Below, in pieces: positions 1 to 11,049 of a stretch of 64,000 bases of DNA. Every line of letters begins with the position of its first letter. The stretch's first letter is position 1. A program made the position numbers and the translations under genes. The notes beneath the pieces were generated by a model. It saw only the letters and a program-made list of their open reading frames with translations. It was not told the DNA's origin and did not search any database. This DNA comes from Fasciola hepatica (lineage: Eukaryota > Platyhelminthes > Trematoda > Plagiorchiida > Fasciolidae), in contig CANUEZ040000020.1 in NCBI GenBank assembly GCA_948099385.1, positions 12,417,501 through 12,481,500 of the forward strand. Reading direction: 5' to 3'.

Positions 1-539
1 GTAGGCCTGGTTCCGACAAACAAACCGTCACAACCCATTAAGTTTCCCTACCATCAGCCACCAAAAGTACACGGATGTATTAGTTCCAGATGTGGCCCAT
101 TCCAGACTCCTTGTCTTACTGATAATTCACATTAAGCCTCTCGATGGCCTGTCGCTAGAACAGTTCTATTTCACTCTCCGTTAGTCGTTTATTCCTAGAA
201 ACCAGCTCCCCGCGTTAAGATGGCTAATTTATGTTGTCTTTAGTTCCTTGACATGGTGTTGTTTTACGTCTCCCCCTAAACCTGCAGCTGGTGGAATTTC
301 AAGACTGTGGCCCTTTCATTGTTGCTTCCGGGACTTAACCCTCCCTCCCACAAACATACTCCCCAGGGATGGTTATCTTCTGCTCCAGCCCATTACTATT
401 AGCTTTTAGCTTTTCCCGCCGGATAAAAAGAATGAAGTTGCCATAAGATAGGACTTTCCTCTGTCACATGACTGCATTCCTACAGCCCCCCCCCCCGGGA
501 TTCCTACAAACCGGTCACTAGATCATGGGCTGACCGATT

Positions 540-2010
540 TCACCGCTTTTATACAACGAGTTCTGATTCCAACTCCGCCGGAGGCAATCAGATCCACAGC
601 TTTGGTCGGCATTTGTCTGGCAAGTAGGGATTCCGAAACGACGTGCTGGCGCATCCAGGTTGGCGGATGGCACCTCCTGCTCCAGAAAAGGTTTTCGGGT
701 TATAAGGCCAGAGCGCGGCCAGCCCTATCCACTATCACCGCTAGTGGGTTATAAAATTATGTTTTCATGCTTTCACTGTTGCTACAAACATGTTATTCTC
801 CGTATTTCTCTTCAGTTGTCAACGGTTCCCTTTAGGTTCGTCATCCATATCGAAGTTATACCTTACCATTTTCAAGCTCATCACAGTTTATCACTCCGTC
901 TTTATGCTGAACAGTGAAGGGCTTTCACCTCTGTCTACCATAAATTTTTTTCTTTGCTCACAGTGGTAGCTTATGTTGGCTGTCACCGATCTTGGCAGCT
1001 ACGGCATTACTTACCCTCCCCTGAGGTGCACGTGTCTGCTTTTCTTCTCCGCTTGAAATCAAGTCCATTCTCCTTGTTAGAGCCCGCCAGTACCGTTCAA
1101 TCATCGGCACATTTATCGTCATTCATCATTTCCTCCTCAAAATCACCAGACGATGTCCTGCGCCGAAGTATCTTTCTGTAGTCCTCCAGTAGCCAGCGAG
1201 GTGACTAGTGGCCATCTGCACTCTTCATCAGGCTAATTGGTCGCCTCTAGAATTACATTCCAAGGCTTCATCCCGAATCCGTAGATCACCGGGTTTTCTC
1301 CATTTCTGAATGCCCCCGATGTACTTCTCGTGCAGCTTAGCAGCCCCATCACCATCACGTTACACCTGGCAAAATGGCCGTTGGAAGCGACGCATTTACC
1401 GTCCACCCACTATACCGTCATCTTTCTTATGTCCTCACTCCGAATGTCTCTCTCCCTCCAGATATACCACTTGCCTGCTATATAACCCCCGAATTCTACC
1501 TCCGAATTTGCCGGCCGACTTACTTTGATCTCTAATCCACTTCCGCCCTCATCAACACAGGTTATACAGCATTATTTATCTATCATTTTTGCACGGTAAG
1601 CCTAGCACAGCTTTCATCCATTGGTTTGTGCTTATCCTCATCTACTCTATGGCCTCTGTTGCAAAAACAATACCCTTGTAATTGCTGTAGCCATGAATCC
1701 CACGTTGACTTACTTTCTCCGTCGGCTTGGACACTTCTTGACCAACCCCATACAAAGTAAACAATTCGCTTCAAGTTTGCCTGTTTTCCTCCGACCGCCT
1801 CCACCCAGGTAGTTTCCCTCAGTCGAGAAGCTTCAATTGCTTGCTACGTATCCGACTCCACCAGTATTCAGATACCACTTTAAGCCACCATCTCCGCAGA
1901 TCGATATTTTGACGTTGATACCCCTTGACGTACCTACTATAACGTGGACAATACACAGAACGCTTTTCCCTAGTAATTCGATAAGTTTTGCATTTATTTG
2001 CCTTTAACAT
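540..2010 (+). repeat. R1 repeat, copy a, 5' and middle part
   Basis: Diverged homologue of 14540-16100, same orientation. Matching landmarks are the TGGCGGAT/GGTTTT segment near 660, a tyrosine/cysteine-rich stretch near 750-790 (FHCCYKHVI against LYCCSLHVI), the CTCTTCATCAG block at 1225, and a minus-strand stretch at 1583-1690 reading MDESC against MDGSC. Its start (TTTGGTCGGC near 601) matches the minus-strand start of the copies near 24.85 and 62.46 kb. No long frame is conserved among all copies, so I treat it as a mobile repeat of unknown class. It lies in the left palindrome arm and is therefore also present inverted at about 11050-12520. Confidence 0.7.
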
Positions 2011-3000
2011 TCTACTGCCTGCAGGTCATTCCATACACTTCACATGATAGATTCCTCCTTCATTAAAGATCCACCACATATCCTTTGAATATTTTTGAAC
2101 TTCCAGAAGTCTTCATTAATTCGGGTATCATTTGTGTGCGTACACCAGACTTTTAGCCGACCTCACTCAGGGGTATCCGAACCGACGGTCTCACCCCGAA
2201 TTTTCAGATTACCGGGTGGTATTATCATTTCAGTCATTTTCGGTGCCCGCACATAATCCTTCGTGTGCACCCATTTTATCCTCCTGCAGAACCTGATTCT
2301 GTCATCACTTGTACCACTTAAACACGCACAACAGCATGCGTGACCCTTCAGAAGTATACCGTCATTATAATCCTTATTAATAAATTCGACCCTGAGAAAA
2401 ACCGTCAACTTCGCATTAGGATTAATAAATGCAGAACATCTATAATGGTTATTTCGATTGTGATAAAAGCGTAGCCAACTCAAAAAACGCCAATGCCAGA
2501 ACAATATTATTCCCAGAGTCCACTGTACTGAATAAACAAATCATACGCATGCAGATTTTGCACAAACCCCATTTGTATGGCCACCACCACTAACGACGAA
2601 AACCAGGGTTCCCCAAAAGTAACTATCAAATGCAACCACCAAGTCCGTCAGAGACCAAATCGAGGGGAAGCCACGGTCGGCATGACAAAAATTTAAACGG
2701 GTTTTCAAGTGTATTGCCTGATGGGTGCTGTATTGGTTTAGGGAGGAATAAAATAACAAGCATGGTCTCAGTAGTTCAGGTATGTGACACTGAATGGGGA
2801 GGATTTCTGCGAGCCTACTTTACACCCTTTTCCCTGAAGTAAGCTACAAAACACCAAAAAGTCCCTCATTGCTAGCCAGGATATTCAGGTAGGAAAAAAC
2901 AGGATCTCTTACCTCGTCTCCAAAATCAAGGTCAGCACCCGGAACTAGGCCTCGAGTTCCACCTGAACCAGCTCACGCACTGTTTACAAAGAAGTCTGGG
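2011..3000. other. Unassigned part of palindrome arm
   Basis: Left-arm sequence between the R1 middle part and the LINE endonuclease relic, present inverted at about 10061-11050. There is a minus-strand open frame of 113 codons at 2163-2504, rich in Cys (GHACCCACLSG), but it has no family signature I can name and no partner elsewhere in the window outside the other arm. It may be a diverged part of R1. I see nothing else in it. Confidence 0.4.
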
Positions 3001-3261
3001 ATCTCTAGCCGTAGTTACACCAGTGCATGCCGCTTTGGAAATGAATGGCACAAACTGGCAGCAGACGCTGCTTACGTGGATTGCACAGCCGTCCCCGGGA
3101 CCTAGCTAAAGAAGAGAATAAAATTGGGGCCACCCTCCCATCTTGACGATCCATTATTCGAGATGATAGTGTAGATGGAAGGGATGGTTGAGGAGCCGTG
3201 ATAACAGCCTCGGGCTGTACAAGGCAGATGGCCGGGGAGAGTAAGCAACACAAAATGTACA

Positions 3262-3507
3262 TTGGTAAACCTCGTATCGGAGGATGAGCTCGTCCAAAGT
3301 ATCCTACTAACAGCCAGGTGGACGGAAGGCGGGAATCCCGGGCTACTGGACCTCGTAAACACCGAACACCGGGGTGAGACTGGGGGCCGACGGGTATCAG
3401 CTCCCCCAGTAAGAACTGGCCGTGGGGTGACCTATGGCAACTGCCCGGCCGTGGAGGGTGGAACACATCACAAACACACATTATGCTTCAAGGATCTTGA
3501 TGTGTAA
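3262..3507 (+). pseudogene. LINE endonuclease C-terminal fragment (arm copy 1)
   Basis: A plus-strand frame whose middle reads ILLTARWTEGGNPGLLDLV, followed by NTEH. This corresponds to the end of the apurinic-like endonuclease (exonuclease-endonuclease-phosphatase fold) of CR1/Jockey-type LINE proteins. In those, an arginine-rich P-T-R-W-R-x-G segment leads into S-x-L-D-L-V-x-T-N. The Asn-Thr-Glu-His end keeps the family's T-N-E-x-H spacing only loosely. The catalytic SDH that should follow is not recognisable, and the frame changes soon after. The enzyme would have nicked target DNA to prime reverse transcription. This copy is a relic, duplicated with one amino acid change potential at 3324 in the opposite arm. 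Confidence 0.7.
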
Positions 3508-4315
3508 TGCATCTCCATTGCAGCCCAAGCACTGGCTTGCGGCTTCTACTATGGGAGAGAGGAAGAAGTAAGGAGGGCTTTCAGGAACTATCTTACGCTG
3601 CTCACAGAGCGTTTTCCGCCCGCTCACAGAGTCCACAGGAAATGAAAGGCGCAGTGGAGAACCTGCAGAGCAACCAGGATCCAAAGCCAGGAACTCCGGG
3701 CGCGTTGTCAGCACCAGCATATGAGAGGCCGCGGGAGGTACCCACAGTTCAAAGTGACTCGAGAAGTAGCCACCAGCGTCCAAAAACAATGCTAGTCATC
3801 TTGTGGGTTCACCTTAGCCAGGAATCTCAAACAGTGCCGAAAAGCCTATCGCAAACATGTGCAATCAATAACAGCCATGCGCTTAGCAGCGAGACCAGCG
3901 AAGGACTGGAACGGTAACCATGAGTCGGCAACAGCATCACGGCCGAGGCACTGCGAGGGGACTTCGAGACAGTGCACCAGCGAGACCGGGGACTAAACCC
4001 GGTATACGTCCTCCCCCCCCCCTCCCACAAGCCCACAGAAAAGGCCGTTAATCCTTGCTTCTGCTCATGGAGTAGAGGCACCGAGGAGTCCTAAAATACA
4101 CAAGGCAGTCGGTCCAAATGGAACTAACAATGTGATTACGCGCTCCCTTGCCCGAGTAACAGCGGCTCCAGTTGTTCCGTTTCATACCAGGTAGCGGGAC
4201 GGTAAGCGACTACCTGGGGACTAGCCAAAGGCTGAACCCCCCTCAGTACATTAAATAAGTTCAGAGGAAGGGGTGCAGAACCATCGACCTACCAGTCTTT
4301 TGCCCATGCCCCCCA

Positions 4316-4432
4316 AAAATGAAGAACGGATCAATAACGGACCACATGGCCAACCAGGTGACCGAAAATAAGATAATTCCCGACAGACCACCCGGATTTA
4401 CCAAAGATCAGTATTGCCTGTCTAACTTTTCT
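4316..4432 (+). pseudogene. LINE reverse transcriptase, N-terminal fingers fragment
   Basis: Read from 4316 in frame, a stop-free 39-codon stretch contains KMKNGSITDHMANQVTENK, then PPGFTKDQYCLSNF. This matches the conserved LINE RT block in which a K-x-M-E-x-I helix is followed by Q-H-G-F-x-x-x-R-S-C-x-S-N-L. The downstream RT palm does not follow in any frame. The next 700 bases hold no recognisable LINE protein until a different LINE family begins near 5100-5390. It probably belongs with the endonuclease piece at 3262 (about 0.8 kb upstream, a plausible spacing). Both are old, frame-broken remains of one CR1-like element. Confidence 0.65.
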
Positions 4433-5090
4433 CCCTTTCTTCGATAAGATAACGGTCAGGTCGGGCAGGGGTGAACGAGCCAAGGCCCGCAGGTGAACTT
4501 GACATGCTGAACATCAAATGGGAAACTCTCATCCCCCCTAACACTTATTTAATCTCATTTCCTGCATTCTAACACGACTCTGGACCCAGCACATTCTCAA
4601 TCTGACCACGAAAAATGGCATACTATATTTAGTCTTCACCTTAGGCTTGTCAAAAGTGGGAACTAACATGCCCAGTCACTTCCCCGGAGGTGACGACAAA
4701 GTAGTTTCCTGTAAGTTCACGGCCCCTATTTATAACAACCCACTTGACCCGCCCGTTCATTCATGTCCTCATTATGACTAACGACGACTCACCGAATCAC
4801 TTTCCCCCGTAGAATGGGGGGACTACTTAATGACTCGTGAACTACAGATCGCAGCAAATCCGTTATCTTCTAAACTTTACGGTCTGAGTCAGATCACGAC
4901 TCACCGAACTCTCCGCCGCCTACCCGATGTCCTCACGTCTTTGCAGCCGGAACACAAAAGGTCCTAACATCGTACAGAAATTTTCATGATTTCTCTCTCT
5001 TCACTCTACTAGGCTCGCCTTGTAATAGTATTCGAGTTACCATGGAAAACTCTGCAGAAAGCAGGAAGCTTCTGCCCTAAGTCAACCTGA
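4433..5090. other. Unassigned interval between two LINE relics in the arm
   Basis: About 650 bp of arm sequence with no stop-free frame of note and no recognised protein block. A GACGACTCACCGAATC motif at about 4784 recurs as ACGACTCACCGAACTC near 4897, a short internal direct repeat. Nothing else is visible. Confidence 0.4.
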
Positions 5091-5099
5091 TAAGCTACT

Positions 5100-5970
5100 C
5101 CGAATTTGGCGTATAGTCAAGAACGGATACACCTACTTTTGTCCTGGTAGTCCTTACTTGAATTTGCCAAATGCACGCAGGCAGATGACTCCCTTGAGGC
5201 AGCTAAGGCCTTCGACCAAGTTTTCTCCTCTTCCGTCTATCGACTTTGGAGCTACTAGAGCACCACTGGCTCTTGTTGCCGAATCCGCTTAGTAGGACGT
5301 GGAACTTAAGCTAAATGAAGAGTCTGCGGTATTCCGCGATATAAGGCCCTCATCCCGCCAGTACTATTTTGATTCGGCGGGCCTGATGCCGTAATTTTAT
5401 TTTTGAATATCTTCAACTTGCCTCTGAATTACGAAGCTTTTCCGTACCATGGGAAAATATCTGATATTATTCCGCGCCACAAAAGGTCCTCTCCATGATC
5501 CCCTCAATCGCCGCCTCATTTACCACACACTCATAGCTTCCAGGCCATCTGAATTCTTTGTGAAAAAGAGCCCCCCAACATTTATGGCCCAATAACCTGG
5601 TACATAAAGGCCAACACAGCTTTTTTGAAGATGGGTCTTGTACGACCTGTCAACTTGACTTACTCAAACTGGCCACTAAAGCGACAGACAATAGGAAATG
5701 CCTAATTGCCATTTTCTACGACATGACTAAGTCACTTGACAGTGTCTCTCACTTGCTGCTCCCTACCAAACTTGGAGCCTTCGAGCTTAAATCCCCCGGC
5801 ATCCACTGGTCCTCCTGCTACCCCCCCCCTCCTGGGGGTAAGTTGAATGAATCGATTCCCACTTCTCACAACCTTCTCCTGTCACCAGTGGCGTCATTCA
5901 AGGAAGCACGCTGTTATTACTTTTGTTCCCAAAGTACAACAATGATGCCCTCTTTACAGTACCCCATGGT
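5100..5970 (+). pseudogene. CR1/Jockey-like LINE reverse transcriptase, truncated (left arm)
   Basis: The plus strand carries RT blocks in the right order. FFEDGSCTTCQLDLL at 5624 corresponds to the H-G-F-x-x-G-R-S-C-T-T-N-L-L finger block. IFYDMTKSLDSVSH at 5711-5752 is motif A with its catalytic Asp kept (usual form D-x-S-K-A-F-D-S-V-x-H). SGVIQGSTL at about 5888 is motif B. Upstream, 5395-5480 reads like the F-x-W-K-x-x-x-x-x-x-P-x-x-K stretch that opens these domains. At least two frameshifts separate the blocks. The sequence stops 15-20 codons after motif B, exactly at the palindrome edge, so motif C (Y/F-x-D-D) is absent from this arm. The upstream start is uncertain. Confidence 0.8.
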
Positions 5971-7089
5971 ATGGCCCCCGTTCCATCGTACTAGTTGTTC
6001 TCCCTCTTTGTATTTGACTCCGTCGGCACTTAGCTATCAAGTTTCACCACCATACTGGCCGGTCTTTTCGTTCTATCTTGTCTCTGAGGATCCATTTTTT
6101 ACATCGTCGAGTTTTCTGTCCGCACATCCTTCGTTAATGTTTAAATTTCCCTTGATGTGCTTTTCTTTCTTACAAAGAGCTTAACAAATGCCACCTGATT
6201 ATTCTCAGAATTTTAGTTTATGTGATCATTTCCGGTACCTTTTATATCTGTATGGCAGACTTCAGTCACCATTGCCGGAACTGACCACCAGACTTTGGCC
6301 TTTAAATTTAGCTTGCTTTAAAGTCCTTCTGGTTCATTTAGAATCTCTCCTGCAATCCTCCGCTTACATGTGTCCCATATTTAAAATCTATAATTCTGAC
6401 ATCAGTTGAATCATCTGATCATACTTTGAGGCGCACTTCGGTCTTGTCCAAAATATACCAATAACTTTAATAATAAATCTTAGTGAAATTGGACGTGGAC
6501 TTTCAGCTCGCCATATCGAGAAACTTCGTTAAACCGGTTTAGACCAGATCCCATGCATTCTGTCACGATTCTGTCTTGAATTTTCCCAAACAATCTGTTT
6601 GCTTCCTATGCACCTCCACCACCAATTTCCAAGCCGACCACCACCCCTTTTCTTCTACACTCGCATGACAGTTTGCCTGTTCAGTCCGACTGAGCCGAGC
6701 AAATTCATCCATGTTTCCGTCAGGTTTCGACTGAAGATGGGTGGCATGGGTTTAACTGCTGATCTTATCTTCACGGTTTTATCGCCCACATAACATTTCT
6801 TCCCGGTTTCGGGCTGACCCACTGGAATCAGTGGCCAGCCCTTTCATTACGTGATAAGTACTCAGATCACTTGACAAGGCCCAAAGTCTCAGATGTAATA
6901 ATATCTCTCTCCAACTGTCTTCAAGTGTGAGCGACTTAACTTGGCCATCCCTGAACAATTATGCACTCTCTCACAGCCTTGCTATTCTGTTTACTCTTAA
7001 CCACTCTAGTGGCTTCCCCTAGGACAATTTATTCTGACAGGCGCTTCGCCAAAATTACCCTACAAATAAGGACATTCGGTAAACATGGT
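5971..7089. other. Unpaired spacer of palindrome 1
   Basis: About 1.1 kb between the arms with no inverted partner. Two parts can be told apart. Bases from about 5985 to 6475 match, in the same orientation, the 3' part of the R1 copy at 16171-16745, including a shared ATCATCTGATCAT and a GCTTCGG-type 3' motif. Bases from about 6480 to 7089, read on the minus strand, look like the continuation of the LINE RT of the right arm: PHGT followed by a degraded stretch with many stops. No intact reading frame is present. Confidence 0.7.
5985..6480 (+). repeat. R1 repeat, copy a, 3' end
   Basis: Aligns by eye with 16171-16745. The order of landmarks is the same: TTTCACCACCAT, TGTCTCTGAGGATCCATT, AAAGAGCTTA, TCATCTGATCATAC, CACTTCGGTC, then an AT-rich TAATAATAAAT tail. 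The tail corresponds to the TTATTATTATTA terminus of the minus-strand copies at 22741, 43460 and 59000. In the copy at 14.5-16.75 kb this part follows the middle of R1 directly. Here 2.0-5.97 kb of LINE-bearing sequence lies between, so the copy has been split. Confidence 0.65.
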
Positions 7090-7961
7090 ACCATGGGGTA
7101 CTGTAAAGAGGGCATCATTGTTGTACTTTGGGAACAAAAGTGATAACAGCGTGCTTCCTTGAATGACGCCACTGGTGACAGGAGAAGGTTGTGAGAAGTG
7201 GGAATCGATTCATTCAACTTACCCCCAGGAGGGGGGGGGGTAGCAGGAGGACCAGTGGATGCCGGGGGATTTAAGCTCGAAGGCTCCAAGTTTGGTAGGG
7301 AGCAGCAAGTGAGAGACACTGTCAAGTGACTTAGTCATGTCGTAGAAAATGGCAATTAGGCATTTCCTATTGTCTGTCGCTTTAGTGGCCAGTTTGAGTA
7401 AGTCAAGTTGACAGGTCGTACAAGACCCATCTTCAAAAAAGCTGTGTTGGCCTTTATGTACCAGGTTATTGGGCCATAAATGTTGGGGGGCTCTTTTTCA
7501 CAAAGAATTCAGATGGCCTGGAAGCTATGAGTGTGTGGTAAATGAGGCGGCGATTGAGGGGATCATGGAGAGGACCTTTTGTGGCGCGGAATAATATCAG
7601 ATATTTTCCCATGGTACGGAAAAGCTTCGTAATTCAGAGGCAAGTTGAAGATATTCAAAAATAAAATTACGGCATCAGGCCCGCCGAATCAAAATAGTAC
7701 TGGCGGGATGAGGGCCTTATATCGCGGAATACCGCAGACTCTTCATTTAGCTTAAGTTCCACGTCCTACTAAGCGGATTCGGCAACAAGAGCCAGTGGTG
7801 CTCTAGTAGCTCCAAAGTCGATAGACGGAAGAGGAGAAAACTTGGTCGAAGGCCTTAGCTGCCTCAAGGGAGTCATCTGCCTGCGTGCATTTGGCAAATT
7901 CAAGTAAGGACTACCAGGACAAAAGTAGGTGTATCCGTTCTTGACTATACGCCAAATTCGG
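6480..7961 (-). pseudogene. Same LINE reverse transcriptase, right arm and spacer
   Basis: Minus-strand partner of the relic at 5100-5970. The bases from 7090 upward are almost identical to it, with one substitution at 7142 that changes a Leu codon to Ser after motif B. Unlike the left copy, the reading goes on below 7090: PHGTMF follows, as expected for the segment just before motif C. Degraded sequence then runs to about 6480, with no convincing D-D pair and many stops. It meets the R1 3' tail there. This continuity suggests that the right side preserves the original LINE and the left arm is a copy that broke off at 7090. Confidence 0.65.
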
Positions 7962-8628
7962 AGTAGCTTATCAGGTTGACTTAGGGCAGAAGCTTCCTGC
8001 TTTCTGCAGAGTTTTCCATGGTAACTCGAATACTATTACAAGGCGAGCCTAGTAGAGTGAAGAGAGAGAAATCATGAAAATTTCTGTACGATGTTAGGAC
8101 CTTTTGTGTTCCGGCTGCAAAGACGTGAGGACATCGGGTAGGCGGCGGAGAGTTCGGTGAGTCGTGATCTGACTCAGACCGTAAAGTTTAGAAGATAACG
8201 GATTTGCTGCGATCTGTAGTTCACGAGTCATTAAGTAGTCCCCCCATTCTACGGGGGAAAGTGATTCGGTGAGTCGTCGTTAGTCATAATGAGGACATGA
8301 ATGAACGGGCGGGTCAAGTGGGTTGTTATAAATAGGGGCCGTGAACTTACAGGAAACTACTTTGTCGTCACCTCCGGGGAAGTGACTGGGCATGTTAGTT
8401 CCCACTTTTGACAAGCCTAAGGTGAAGACTAAATATAGTATGCCATTTTTCGTGGTCAGATTGAGAATGTGCTGGGTCCAGAGTCGTGTTAGAATGCAGG
8501 AAATGAGATTAAATAAGTGTTAGGGGGGATGAGAGTTTCCCATTTGATGTTCAGCATGTCAAGTTCACCTGCGGGCCTTGGCTCGTTCACCCCTGCCCGA
8601 CCTGACCGTTATCTTATCGAAGAAAGGG

Positions 8629-8745
8629 AGAAAAGTTAGACAGGCAATACTGATCTTTGGTAAATCCGGGTGGTCTGTCGGGAATTATCTTATTTTCGGT
8701 CACCTGGTTGGCCATGTGGTCCGTTATTGATCCGTTCTTCATTTT
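8629..8745 (-). pseudogene. LINE RT fingers fragment (right arm copy)
   Basis: Reverse-complement duplicate of 4316-4432, carrying the same K-x-K-N ... P-P-G-F ... C-L-S-N-F stretch on the minus strand. Confidence 0.65.
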
Positions 8746-9553
8746 TGGGGGGCATGGGCAAAAGACTGGTAGGTCGATGGTTCTGCACCCCTTCCTCTGA
8801 ACTTATTTAATGTACTGAGGGGGGTTCAGCCTTTGGCTAGTCCCCAGGTAGTCGCTTACCGTCCCGCTACCTGGTATGAAACGGAACAACTGGAGCCGCT
8901 GTTACTCGGGCAAGGGAGCGCGTAATCACATTGTTAGTTCCATTTGGACCGACTGCCTTGTGTATTTTAGGACTCCTCGGTGCCTCTACTTCATGAGCAG
9001 AAGCAAGGATTAACGGCCTTTTCTGTGGGCTTGTGGGAGGGGGGGGGGAGGACGTATACCGGGTTTAGTCCCCGGTCTCGCTGGTGCACTGTCTCGAAGT
9101 CCCCTCGCAGTGCCTCGGCCGTGATGCTGTTGCCGACTCATGGTTACCGTTCCAGTCCTTCGCTGGTCTCGCTGCTAAGCGCATGGCTGTTATTGATTGC
9201 ACATGTTTGCGATAGGCTTTTCGGCACTGTTTGAGATTCCTGGCTAAGGTGAACCCACAAGATGACTAGCATTGTTTTTGGACGCTGGTGGCTACTTCTC
9301 GAGTCACTTTGAACTGTGGGTACCTCCCGCGGCCTCTCATATGCTGGTGCTGACAACGCGCCCGGAGTTCCTGGCTTTGGATCCTGGTTGCTCTGCAGGT
9401 TCTCCACTGCGCCTTTCATTTCCTGTGGACTCTGTGAGCGGGCGGAAAACGCTCTGTGAGCAGCGTAAGATAGTTCCTGAAAGCCCTCCTTACTTCTTCC
9501 TCTCTCCCATAGTAGAAGCCGCAAGCCAGTGCTTGGGCTGCAATGGAGATGCA

Positions 9554-9799
9554 TTACACATCAAGATCCTTGAAGCATAATGTGTGTTTGTGATGTGTTC
9601 CACCCTCCACGGCCGGGCAGTTGCCATAGGTCACCCCACGGCCAGTTCTTACTGGGGGAGCTGATACCCGTCGGCCCCCAGTCTCACCCCGGTGTTCGGT
9701 GTTTACGAGGTCCAGTAGCCCGGGATTCCCGCCTTCTGTCCACCTGGCTGTTAGTAGGATACTTTGGACGAGCTCATCCTCCGATACGAGGTTTACCAA
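9554..9799 (-). pseudogene. LINE endonuclease C-terminal fragment (right arm copy)
   Basis: Duplicate of 3262-3507 on the minus strand with the same TEGGNPGLLDLV segment. The two copies differ by one base in the arm (3324 versus 9737), which is silent in this frame but changes Pro to Leu in the overlapping opposite-strand frame. Silence here is compatible with either neutral drift or chance. Confidence 0.65.
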
Positions 9800-11049
9800 T
9801 GTACATTTTGTGTTGCTTACTCTCCCCGGCCATCTGCCTTGTACAGCCCGAGGCTGTTATCACGGCTCCTCAACCATCCCTTCCATCTACACTATCATCT
9901 CGAATAATGGATCGTCAAGATGGGAGGGTGGCCCCAATTTTATTCTCTTCTTTAGCTAGGTCCCGGGGACGGCTGTGCAATCCACGTAAGCAGCGTCTGC
10001 TGCCAGTTTGTGCCATTCATTTCCAAAGCGGCATGCACTGGTGTAACTACGGCTAGAGATCCCAGACTTCTTTGTAAACAGTGCGTGAGCTGGTTCAGGT
10101 GGAACTCGAGGCCTAGTTCCGGGTGCTGACCTTGATTTTGGAGACGAGGTAAGAGATCCTGTTTTTTCCTACCTGAATATCCTGGCTAGCAATGAGGGAC
10201 TTTTTGGTGTTTTGTAGCTTACTTCAGGGAAAAGGGTGTAAAGTAGGCTCGCAGAAATCCTCCCCATTCAGTGTCACATACCTGAACTACTGAGACCATG
10301 CTTGTTATTTTATTCCTCCCTAAACCAATACAGCACCCATCAGGCAATACACTTGAAAACCCGTTTAAATTTTTGTCATGCCGACCGTGGCTTCCCCTCG
10401 ATTTGGTCTCTGACGGACTTGGTGGTTGCATTTGATAGTTACTTTTGGGGAACCCTGGTTTTCGTCGTTAGTGGTGGTGGCCATACAAATGGGGTTTGTG
10501 CAAAATCTGCATGCGTATGATTTGTTTATTCAGTACAGTGGACTCTGGGAATAATATTGTTCTGGCATTGGCGTTTTTTGAGTTGGCTACGCTTTTATCA
10601 CAATCGAAATAACCATTATAGATGTTCTGCATTTATTAATCCTAATGCGAAGTTGACGGTTTTTCTCAGGGTCGAATTTATTAATAAGGATTATAATGAC
10701 GGTATACTTCTGAAGGGTCACGCATGCTGTTGTGCGTGTTTAAGTGGTACAAGTGATGACAGAATCAGGTTCTGCAGGAGGATAAAATGGGTGCACACGA
10801 AGGATTATGTGCGGGCACCGAAAATGACTGAAATGATAATACCACCCGGTAATCTGAAAATTCGGGGTGAGACCGTCGGTTCGGATACCCCTGAGTGAGG
10901 TCGGCTAAAAGTCTGGTGTACGCACACAAATGATACCCGAATTAATGAAGACTTCTGGAAGTTCAAAAATATTCAAAGGATATGTGGTGGATCTTTAATG
11001 AAGGAGGAATCTATCATGTGAAGTGTATGGAATGACCTGCAGGCAGTAG

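Larger units (their letters stand above)
1..5970 (+). repeat. Left arm of giant palindrome 1
   Basis: This stretch is repeated in reverse complement at 7090-13059. Base i pairs with base 13060-i outside the C-run at 491, with 13061-i between the C-runs at 491 and 5821, and with 13060-i again inside. I saw seven substitutions (positions 630, 766, 858, 1143, 3324, 4070, 5918) and two homopolymer-length differences (11 versus 10 at 491; 9 versus 10 at 5821), so identity is about 99.8%. Pairing starts at the first base of the window, so the arm may extend further left. Inside are an R1 copy, LINE endonuclease and RT relics. The inner end stops abruptly after position 5970, in the middle of an RT palm domain. 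Confidence 0.97.

Noticed and set aside
3005..3481. 158-codon minus-strand frame, duplicated at 9580-10056
   Set aside because: It is opposite the LINE endonuclease relic at 3262-3507. Its presence in two copies only reflects the palindrome.
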